Positions 37,801 through 49,800 of a stretch of DNA of 64,000 nucleotides are shown one piece after another. Position numbers and translations under genes: made by a program. How positions within the stretch are numbered: the first letter of the stretch is position 1; each line of letters starts with the position of its first letter. The stretch comes from Sipunculus nudus. Taxonomy: Eukaryota; Annelida; Sipuncula; Golfingiida; Sipunculidae. The notes below the pieces were generated by a model, which worked only from the letters and a program-made list of their open reading frames with translations, did not search any database and was not told the origin of the DNA. The stretch covers positions 56,296,386-56,360,385 of the forward strand of contig CM049322.1 of the NCBI GenBank assembly GCA_026874595.1, given 5' to 3'.

Positions 37801-40800
37801 TTCCTGCCTCAGTAGAATGGGAATTAAAGTGATTTGTTTTTCCATACCTCTTCATGTTATTAAATATATAATAATTCTGAATTAACTTTTTATCCTGTAA
37901 GCACTGTTGAATTAAATTTCATATCCTGTGTGTGTATGAAAGGGTGGTGTAACTCCCACCATTCCCCCCCCCCCCCCCCCACACCTACCACTGTGTCCCT
38001 GCACCTGAGCACTGGGGACAATAGGCTTTGTTGCAACTGCATAAAATTTATTAAATAAAGAAAATATATACAGAGGCGTTGTAACTCACATCATTATCCC
38101 CTCCACACACATGCACACACCCACCATCAAGTCCTTCTGCCGGTTGAGTGGGAAAATAATGGCAACTATACACATCATATAAATAAAAAAAAATTATGGT
38201 TTAATAAAAAAAATAAGATCTAGTTGAACAAATGTGTAAACTGCAGAACTGTCAACAGCTTATCAAAAAGCCAACCAATGATAATGGTAATAGGTTAGAT
38301 CTTGTATTCACAAACGGCTCACACGCTTGAAGATGATGCTTCAGTTTCAACATTAGGAAACATATGGTCAGACCACAAAATGTTATTTGCAATAATTTCT
38401 ACAATCATATCAACCAAGGAGATTACAGACTGGAGTATCAAGTGAGAGTCTGGCCGTGTCGAATGTTGCTGACGGGGGTCATAAAACTCGCTGCTCAAAG
38501 GCACACAGAGATGCCACTGATAAGCCCGGCGCTTATTGATACAGCTTGAGATACCCCCCTTTGATGTGACTTCGGAACATCTCGTTAGTTCCGAGCTGTG
38601 GTAAACATGGGCGATAATATGGGAACAACGCCATCTGTGACAGAGAGGATGATGGCTCACTGTTATCCATTAAAATGAAAGTCATCCTCTCATGAGCGTC
38701 AAAATATTTAGTTATTGATTGAATACTATAATACAAGGCCAATTATTGATATATGTCAGAAGTGTGGGAAATGATGCAAAATTTTATAATTCTGAAGTTA
38801 TTCAAGGAAATTAAAGTTTACACTTACCAGTCGTCCGTCATGAATTTCGGTAGAAGTTAATGCAGAGTGACCGCATCTATCCCAAAATTGATCCAGTGAT
38901 TCCTCAACACGAGACCTCTCTAGATATATTTGTTTTGCATAATTCTTGACAAAACAAACCATTTGCGTATTCATAATTGCGGTTGATGTTATTCCAGTGA
39001 TTTACCGCTCAGTTACTGGATATATCTCTCTCCACTTCAGCAAGCTACAGCGGACCACGGAAGTAACATCTGGCAGACTCGCTTTATCAAAGGCCATGCG
39101 GCTGCTGCACCTGACACCACGGCACAATAGAGTTAATGGGCTTATCAGGTCTTAATTGCACTTAGCGCTTAACTGACACTCGAGGCTTCTGACAGTTGAT
39201 ACTCCAGTCTGTAATCTCCATGAATCAACCAACCATGGCCTATATTACCTCTTCTTCTCAGACTTTATCTCCATATGATATTATTTAAATTTTTACCTTC
39301 AAGGTCAACTTCAGCTGAGCACAGTGACCCATGGGTCCCTTGTTTGGAATAGTGATCCAAGAAATAATAAAGAAGATGCCATGATGAAGCCTTTTTAGTG
39401 ACTTTATCTGAATAAAATTTTTTTTTAAAAATTTACTCAAAACATTTTTTTATTTAAAAAAGATAGTAAAATTTATATATATGTGTATGCTTAATTTGAC
39501 ATGACCAAACTAAGGATAAACTAGAATACGGGTAGTCGACAAGCGACTACTTGTATCCGCCTAAATCAGAGTGGAACGGGTGAAGTGTTGCATATTAGCA
39601 TGGATGTCTGCAGCCAAATTGTGTATGTAGGTTGCGCTACCTACGAAAAAATCCAGAAAGCTCTATACACATGCAAAACTTTGGCCCAATCGGTCAAACG
39701 GTTCCCAAGATATGAGCTTGGATATCTGCTGCATAAACTAGAATGCAGGTGGCGCCACCTGTCATAAAATCAAGAGAGCTGTCGGGGATGTATAAACTTG
39801 CATAATTTTAGGCAGATATGTCAAACCACTGCCGAGATATGAGTGATTTTATCCCATGGCAGACAAACAGATGGGAGCTGTGCAAACATGGCTGCAGGTG
39901 GCGCCACCAGTTTTGCATATGATAGAGAGCTATGTGAGATTTATACACATGCAAAATTTTGGCCCAATCGGTCAAACGGTTCCCTAGATATGAGCTTGGA
40001 TGTCTGCAGCGTAAACTTGATTGTAGGTGGCGCCACCTGTCATAAAATCAGAAAAGCTATCCAGGATGTATAAGCATGCCGAATTTCAGGTGAATTAGTC
40101 AAACCACTGCAGAGATATGAGTGATTTTAACCCAAGGCAGACGAACAGATGGACACTGTGCAAACATGGTTGCAGGTGGTGCCACCATTTTCGGTGTATG
40201 TTATAAAGCTCTCCAAGGGCTACATTTGTGCAAAAAAATTTTCCTGATCGGTCAAACGGTTCCCGAGATATGAGCTTGGATGTCTGCAGCGTAAACGTGA
40301 ATGTAGGTGGCGCCACCTGTCATAAAATCAGAAAAGCTATCCAGGATGTATACGCATGCCAAATTTCAGGTAAATTAGTCAAGTCACTGCAGAGATATGA
40401 GTGATTTTAACCCAAGGCAGACAAACAGATGGACACTGTGCAAACATGGTTGCAGGTAGCACCACCATTTTTGGTGTATGTTATAAAGCTCTCCAAGGGC
40501 TACATTTGTGCAAAAGAATTTTCCTGATCGGTCTAACGGTTCCCAAGATATGAGCTTGGATGTCTGCAGCGTAAACGTGAATGTAGGTGGCGCCACCTGT
40601 CATAAAATCAGAAAAGCTTTCCAGGATGTATAAGCATGCCCAATTTCAGATGAATTAGTCAAGTCACTGCAGAGATATGAGTGATTTTAACCCAAGGCAG
40701 ACGAACAGATGGACACTGTGCAAACATGGTTGCAGGTGGCGCCACCATTTTTGGTGTATGTTATAAAGCTCTCCAAGGGCTACATTTGTGCAAAAGAATT

Positions 40801-43800
40801 TTCCTGATCGGTCAAACGGTTCCCGAGATATGAGCTTGGATGTCTGCAGCGTAAGCGTGAATGTAGGTGGCGCCACCTGTCATAAAATCAGAAAAGCTAT
40901 CCAGGATGTTTACGCATGCCCAATTTCAGGTGAATTAGTCAAGTCACTGCAGAGATATGAGTGATTTTAACCCAAGGCAGACGAACAGATGGACACTGTG
41001 CAAACATGGTTGCAGGTGGCGCCACCATTTTTGGTGTATGTTATAAAGCTCTCCGAGGGCTACATTTGTGCAAAAAAATTTTCCTGATCGGTCAAACGGT
41101 TCCCGAGATATGTGGGTTTATGTGTGGAAACAGACGCACAAACGGACGCAGAGCGCAAAGGAAAGGTCAGAGGTCAAAACAAAATCGGGGCGCAGCAGTT
41201 CACATGTGACCCGAACATAATCCCAGGTTTCGGAAAATTCCGCCCAGCGGTTACGGAGGAGTTCTCCGGACACCTACGCGGCGGCGGCGGCGGCGGCGGC
41301 GGCGACCAGCTGAAAACATAGTATCCGCAAAACTCTGTTTTGGCGGATACAATAATGATGCAATTTAAAGATTATGAATTAACTTTTCTTTGCTTTCTTT
41401 GTTTTGTAAATTTATAAAATTTGGAATATTAAAAAAATTCAATATGATAAAATGTATTAATTGTATCCGCCAAAACGAAGTTTTGCGGATACTATGTTTT
41501 TGACCGGGTTCCGCCGCCGCCGCCGCCGCCGCGTTCGTTTCCGGAGAACTCCTCTGAGACTACTGGACAGATTTTTCCGAAACTTACACAAATTATCAGG
41601 TCACATGTGAACTGGTGCCTAACCAAGTGACCTTGACCTCTGACCTTTCCTCTCTGCCCAGTGTCTGTTTGTGCGTCTGTTTCCACACATAAACCCATAT
41701 ATCTCGGGAACCGTTTGACCGATCCGGAAAAAATTTTACACAAATGTAGCCCTGGGATAGCTTTATAACATACACAACAAAAGGTGGCGCCACCTGCAAC
41801 CATTTTTGCACAGTGTCCATCTGTTCATCTGCCTGGGGTTAAAATCACTCATATCTCTGCAGTGGTTTGACTAATTCACCTAAAATTCGGCATGCGTATA
41901 CATCCTAGATAGCTTTCTCGATTTTATGACAGGTGGCGCCACCTACATTCACATTAACGCTCCACACATAAACCCATATATCTCAGGAACCGTTTGACCA
42001 ATCTGGAAAAAAATTTTACACAAATGTAGCCCTGGGATAGCTTTATAACATACACAACAAAAGGTGGCGCCACCTGCAACCATGTTTGCACAGTGTCTAT
42101 CTGTTCATCTGCCTGGGGTTAAAATCACTCATATCTCTGCAGTGGTTTGACTAATTCACCTAAAATTCGGCATGTGTATACATCCTAGATAGCTTTCTCG
42201 ATTTTATGACAGGTGGCACCACCTACATTCACGTTAACGCTCCACACATAAACCCTTATATCTCGGGAACCGTTTGCCCGATCCGGAAAAATTTTTTACA
42301 CAAATGTAGCCCTGGGAATGCTTTATAACATACACAACAAAAGGTGGCGCCACCTGCAACCATGTTTGCACAGTGTCCATTTGTTCATCTGCATTGGGTT
42401 AAAATCACTCATATCTCTGCAGTGGTTTGACTAATTCACCTAAAAATCGGCATGCGTATACATCCTAGATAGCTTTCTCGATTTTATGACAGGTGGCTCC
42501 ACCTACATTCACATTAACGCTCCACACATAAACCCATATATGTCGGGAACCGGTTGACCGATCCGGAAAAAAATTTTACACAAATGTAGCCCTGGGATAG
42601 CTTTATAACATACACAACAAAAGGTGGCGCCACCTGCAACCATGTTTGCACAGTGTCCATCTGTTCATCTGCCTGGGGTTAAAATCACTCATATCTCTGC
42701 AGTGGTTTGACTAATTCACCTAAAAGTCGGCATGCGTATACATCCTAGATAGCTTTCTCGATTTTATGACAGGTGGCGCCACCTACATTCACGTTAACGC
42801 TGCAGACATCCAAGCTCATATCTCGGGAACCGTTTGACCAATCAGGAAAAAAAATTTACACAAATGTAGCCCTTGGATAGCTTTATAACATTCACAAAAA
42901 TGGTGGCGTCACCTGCAGCCATTTTTACACAGCGTCCATCTGTTTGTCTGCCTTTGGTTAAAATCACTCATATCCCTGCAGTGGTTCGACCAAATTACCT
43001 GAAATTCAGCATGCTTATACATCCCGCATAGCTTTCTTGATTTTATGACAGGTGGTGCCACCTACATTCACATTCATGCTGTAGACATCCATGCTTATAT
43101 CTCCGGACTCATTCAACCAATCAGGAAATTTTTTTTACACAAATGAAGCCCTTGGATAGCTTTAAAACATACACAAAAATGGTGGCGCAACCTGCAGCCA
43201 TTTTTGCACAGCGTCCATCTGTTTGTCTGCTGTGGGATAAAATTACTCATATCTCTACAGTGGTTTGACTTTTCCACATCAAATTTTGCTTGTGTATATA
43301 TCTTGGATAGTTTCAAATAACAGGTGGCGCCACCTACAATCATGTTTATGTGGCAGAGATCCGTTCTAATATTTAACACATGTAACTCTATATCCCCTTG
43401 CCACTCAATCCATGCCTTACTACACCCGTCCTTCTCTGATTTTGGCGGATACACGTAGTCGCTTGTCGACTACCCGTATTCTAGTTAAATAAGTCCTTAT
43501 TCTCCTGGCAAAATGCTCATTCCGGAAAATAGGGTTTAATATAAACTTAAAATTATTAAAAAAATTAATAAAACTGTAAATAACATTTACTACAAAAATT
43601 TCCTGATCAATAAAATTGTAAATATAATTTGCTTCATTGTTTAGGCGGTGGTGTAATGGTTAAGGTGCTGGGCTCATGATCAAGAGGTCCTGAGTTCAAA
43701 TCCCGGTCAGACCCCCACCTGCCAAGACCCATGATCAAGGTCCCAACTGTGAGTGTGCCTCTGTCCACCCAGCAGTAGAAATGGGTACCAGTAAATACTG

Positions 43801-46800
43801 GGAAGGTAACCTGCGATGGACTAGCGTCCCATCCAGGAGGAGTTTAACTCCTAAGTCACTTCACGCTACTGAAACCGGGATAAGCTCCGGCCTGATGAGT
43901 CATAAGGGGTGAGTGTAAAAGCCCAACAGACTTTACCATTACCTACATTTACTACATATATTACCAGTTTGATAACCTGAAAATAACAATTTATTACAAA
44001 GATTAAACTTTTGATAAACCTAAAAATAACATTTACTATACGCTCCTGAGGCAGCAGAAATATTGCGCTTCTAAAGAAGCTACTGATTTTCGCGCTGACT
44101 GCTTTGACCGTTTATGATGCACTTAAACACCAGGTGGTGCATATGGGCCTGTCTGCTGAAAAAAACTGCTGATGTGACTGGCAGCCAGTCAAATGCAAGT
44201 CAACAAATACTCGACAGGCTTCAGGCTCTGCCCAGAAACCATGTGTGGGGCAATTCTCTCTGAGCCTGTGGCCTGTTCAAACGGTCACCGGGCCGATGAG
44301 CTATCACTCAAAACGAAATGAACAAAATTTGCTCCGTGTATTCCTCGCTTGGCTGGTAAACCGTTTTGCTTCCAGCACAGGGTCTCATCTGATTGGACCG
44401 AAATACAGTGCTCCCCTCTGGTGTAGAGATTCAGGATACAAGGTCATAACAAACAGTGCTTACGATATAAGTAGTTGGCCTATGGGTAAAGCACTGTGTA
44501 AAGAGCGTACATTTACTACAAATATATAACCAGTTTGATAAACCTTAGAATAACATTTACTACAAATATTAATTAGTTTGATTAACCTGAAAACAATATT
44601 CTACAAAGATTACCAGAGTGATATTTCAAATAAATAGAAAATATGTCAAATCAGATATCAGACCAGCAATATACAACCTCACGCAGATTAAACAAATGCA
44701 TAGCAAGACACACTGACTTTGACAATAAATAGGAGTCGTATCAAGGCACTTAAATGGTACAGTACATCATATCATATTATATGTAAAGTGCAGACCACGC
44801 AGCAGCTTTTGTCCTGTATTCAGGTCACAGGATCACATAGTCCATCTCATGTACCATGCCCTCAGGACATCCTTAACCAGGGTTCAAAATTTGTAGGGAC
44901 CCACAGGGTTTAGAACCACATGTTTTGGCTCTGGGCTTGTTTTTGAAAAGAATCAGGTCAAGCAGGGCTGCAAAAAAATGCCCATTGTGTAGTATTTCTC
45001 GTATCCTATAATCCCATTACCTGCAGCCAGTATTGAAAATTATTGTCGTCTTTATTTTTAAATATTCACCTACCAGTAGTTGCCCTCCCTTAGTCTTCAG
45101 GTCTTAAATAATAGTGATATTTTCGTTGCCTCAGTGAAAACTTCATAAAATTCCATTTGCTTTTAATTTCTTTTCATGAATAAGATTATAACTTCAGCTT
45201 ATATAATAATTCATTAATGAAATGCACCACAATTTTGTAACTTTTTTATTCAAAAAATGGATCTGTAAATTTCCTGAAACCTGAAAATTGCCAGCCTTGC
45301 AGGTATTTTACTTTCAAGTTTTATTACTTTAAAATGTATATTTCACAATTGGCCTAGATGTGCATGCTGGGCTGGTTTGGGAGGGGCAGAGTTAGCCCTA
45401 TATATATATGTGTACTTTATCAGGTCAGCACGGTGTGTCTGTTATCAGGATTATCAGGTGATGTTGATAGTGTTGTGATTAGATATCACTGTGTATTGGT
45501 TTATCCCATGTGTGTGCTGTCATGCCAAAGTATGTGCCAGTAATAAATATAAACATTGGACCTTGTTTTCTGCATGTTATAGATGATATAACATCAGCTG
45601 TTATATATTGGTTATACATGCAGTTCTGAATGTTGCACATTTCTAATTGTATCCGCCAAAACAAAGTTTTGCGGATACTATGTTTTTGACTGGGTTCCGC
45701 CGCTGCAGTATTTGTTTCTGGAGGACACCTTTTAGACTACTGGACTGATTTTTCCGAAACTTACACCAATTATTGGGTCACATGTGAACTGGTGCCTAAC
45801 CAGTTGCCGTTGACCTCTGACCTTTCCTGTCTGCCCAGCATCCATTTGTGCATCTGTTTCCACACATAGACCTACATATCTTGGGAACCGTTTGACGATT
45901 CAGGAAAAAAATTTTGTACAAATGTAGCCCTTGGATAGCTTTATAACATACACAAAATATGGTGGCGTCACGTGCACCCTTGGTTGCACAGTGTCCATCT
46001 GTTCATCTGCCTTGGGTTAAAATCACTCATTTCTCTGCAGTGGTTTGACTAATTCACCTGAAATTTGGCATGCGTATACATCATGGATAGCTTTTTTGAT
46101 TTTATGACAGGTGGCGCCACCTACATTCACGTTCAGGCTGCAGACATCCATGCTTATATCTCCTGACTGGTTTTACATATCTTCCTGAAAATGTGCATGT
46201 GTATAGATCTCACACAGCTCTTAACCATATGCAAATCTGGTGGCGCCACCTGCAATCATTTTTGCACAGCGACTGTCTGTTTGTCTGCCATGGGACAAAA
46301 TCACTTATATCTCGGCAGTGGTTTGACATATATGCCTAAAATTTTGCAGGTATATACATCCTGGACAGCATTCTTGATTTTATGACAGGTGGCACCACCT
46401 ACATTCAAGTTTACGCAGACATCCAAGCTCATATCTCGGGAACCATTTGACCGATTGGGCAAAAATTATGCATGTGTATAGATCTCACATAGCTCTTTAT
46501 TATACGCAAAACTGGAGGGACCACCTGCAACCATTTTTGCACAGCGTCCATCTGTTTGTCTGCCATGGCTAAAAAATCACTCATGTATCAGTAGTGGTTT
46601 GACTTATCTGCCTAAAACTATGTATATGTATACAACTTGGACAATTTTCTGGATTTTGTGGTAGGTTGCGCAACCTACATACACATTTCGGCTGCAGACA
46701 TCCATGCTAATATGCAACACACCTCACTCTGTTTCCGCTTGCAACTCAATCCATGCCTCACTTCCCCCGTTCCACTCAGATTTTGGCGGATACACATTGT

Positions 46801-49800
46801 CTCTTGTCGACTACCCGTATTCTGGTTTTGTCATTATCTTTTACCATCTGTCACACGTGCCCATTCTCTTTCAAAATGTTTTCAATGATTGCTGAATGAA
46901 ATGTAAGTTGTTCCAGGGGAGTTTGTCCTAGAAGCCAGGATAACTCACCACAAGAGTTTTGTTTGTGGAGCGTGGTGGCATAATGGATAGGGCTCTGGAC
47001 TTCTGACCGCAGGGTCGAGGGTTTGCGTCCCGTTCTGACCTCCGTCTGTGCTAAGACTCCTAGGCAAAGTCTTTACCACAAGGGTGCGCTCTCTCGACCC
47101 AGGAGTGAATGGGTACTGGTCATGTGAGGAAGGCATATGTAGAATGAATAACCTTCTAGTGCCTGATATGGCAGCTTTGGTTAAATACTCCACAGGGAGC
47201 CGAGAAAAGGTACAAGAATGAACAGGCCCGAAGGACCAGGAAGGCAAAGTGTAAAGTCGGATGAGACTGACATCGTCGGAGATATCAGACTATATACTCC
47301 CACCTTAACCACCTTTACCGTTTTTTGCTAACACAAAATGACACTGTTCAGGTTTCGACGCTAACGGGTAACAGCTTGCCCCAGGCAACTAGAGGTCTCC
47401 CACAACTTGCCTGACTTGGCAAGTGGGTCCACCATACACCTTTACCTAAGTAAAGGCTTTAAAAAGGATCTTATGAATACAAGCTATTTGTAGGGCGAGT
47501 AAATATTCATGAAGGGCAAGTAAAAGCTAGATGTTACTTGCCTGACTGGGCAAGTACTTTCAAAAGTTAATGTCAAGCCCTGTCACATTTTTTAACTCTG
47601 AAGGTTTGCAATTTTTTTTAAGGCAGTCAGACTATGTGCTTAGCTCAAGCTGCAATCTATTAAAAATACAGCTTTCAGTAATATTTTGTGTAATATCCTA
47701 TTTATAATTTTATTCTATTAGCCTATTATTTGCAACAAGTCTCACTTGTGATTTTTGAAAAATGGATTAAGCAATCCTGAACTGTGTAATTGTATCAGCC
47801 AAAACAGAGTTTTGCGGATACTATGTTTTCAGCTGGACGCCGCCGCCGCCGCCGCCGCGTAGGTGTCCGGAGAACTCCTCCGTAACCGCTGGGCGGAATT
47901 TTCCGAAACCCGGGATTATGTTCGGGTCACATGTGAACTGCTGCGCCCCGATTTTGTTTTGACCTCTGACCTTTCCTCTGGGCTCTGCGTCCGTTTGTGC
48001 GTCTGTTTCCACACATAAACCCACATATCTCGGGAACCGTTTGACCGATCAGGAAAATTTTTTTGCACAAATGTAGCCCTCGGAGAGCTTTATAACATAC
48101 ACCAAAAATGGTGGCACCACCTGCAACCATGTTTGCACAGTGTCCATCTGTTCGTCTGCCTTGGGTTTAAATCACTCATATCTCTGCAGTGACTCGACTA
48201 ATTCACCTGAAATTCGGCATGCGCAAACATCCTGGATAGCTTTTCTGATTTTATGACAGGTGGCGCCACCTACATTCACGTTTACGCTGCAGACATCCAA
48301 GCTCATATCTCGGGAACCGTTTGACCGATCAGGAAAATTCTTTTGCACAAATGTAGCCCTTGGAGAGCTTTATAACATACACCAAAAATGGTGGCGCCAC
48401 CTGCAACCATGTTTGCACAGTGTCCATCTGTTCGTCTGCCTTGGGTTAAAATCACTCATATCTCTGCAGTGACTTGACTAATTCACCTGAAATTTGGCAT
48501 GCGTATACATCCTGGATAGCTTATCTGATTTTATGACAGGTGGCGCCACCTACATTCACGTTTACGCTGCAGACATCCAAGCTCATATCTCGGAAACCGT
48601 TTGACCGATCAGGAAAATTCTTTTGCACAAATGTAGCCCTTGGAGAGCTTTATAACATACACCAAAAATGGTGCCGCTACCTGCAACCATGTTTGCACAG
48701 TGTCCATCTGTTTGTCTGCCTTGGGTTAAAATCACTCATATCTCTGCAGTGACTTGACTAATTCACCTGAAATTTGGCATGCGTATACATCCTGGATAGC
48801 TTTTCTGATTTTATGACAGGTGGCGCCACCTACATTCACGTTTACGCTGCAGACATCCAAGCTCATATCTCAGGAACCGTTTGACCGATCAGGAAATTTT
48901 TTTTACACAAATGTAGCCCTTGGAGAGCTTTATAACATACACAAAAAATGGTGGCGCCACCTGCAACCATGTTTGCACAGTGTCCATCTGTTCGTCTGCC
49001 TTGGGTTAAAATCACTCATATCTCTGCAGTGGTTTGACTAATTCACCTGAAATTCTGCATGCTTATACATCCTGGATAGCTTTTCTGATTTTATGACGAT
49101 GGCGCCACCTACAATCAAGTTTACGCTGCAGACATCCAAGCTCATATCTAGGGAACTGTTTGACCGATTGGGCCAAAATTTTGCATGTGTATAGTTCTCA
49201 CAAAGCTCTTTATCATACGCTAAACTGGTGGCGCCACCTGCAACCCTTTTTTGCACAGCGTCCATCTGTTTGTCTGCCAAGGGCAAAAATCACTCATATA
49301 CAATATAGTGGTTTGACTTATCTGCCTTAAATTTTGCATATGTATACAACTTGGACGCCTTTCTGGATTTTTTGGTAGGTAGGGCATCCCACATACACAA
49401 TTTGGCTGCAGACATCCATGCTGATATGCAACACTTCACCCGTTCCACTCTGATTTAGGCGAATACAAGTAGTCGCTTGTCGACTACCCGTATTCTAGTT
49501 ATCTTATGTTTTCTGCAATATTCATATTGCAGGATATTGTTCGAAATCACAACGGGGAGACCATACTGTACATTTCTGTTGTTTCCAGGAGGAAATTTTT
49601 GCAAATCATAGATTCACTTAGGATTTGATCATGTTAAAAAATTAAGTGGAAATGTTAGATAATGTAGGATCTAATCACAGAATATTGTGGAGTGATGGCA
49701 GAAAATCAGAGACATTTTTGTAAACATGTACATGTCTGTTGCAAACAGTCTTGTGGAATTGCCTAGTGGGAGGGGGTCATCCAGTGCTTTGTTCTCCTGT

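Noticed and set aside
39521-43484. A 4-kb DNA transposon with long terminal inverted repeats and a TAA target duplication
   Set aside because: The inverted ends are the 3' hairpin ends of two head-to-head Helitron-like elements (A and B); elements C and D carry this end on one side only.
43641-43730. Functional tRNA gene
   Set aside because: A and B boxes are present, but the acceptor stem does not pair and the sequence continues into a SINE body. The same holds for 46969 and 15545.
44245-44529. 94-codon ORF in LIPE intron 1
   Set aside because: No recognisable domain, no splice support and located among repeats on the sense strand of an intron.
40095-49041. Repeated 70-82-codon ORFs ([11 protein letters not shown] type) in the 280-bp units
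   Set aside because: They occur once per unit because the unit is repeated; the frame is interrupted between units and no domain is recognisable.
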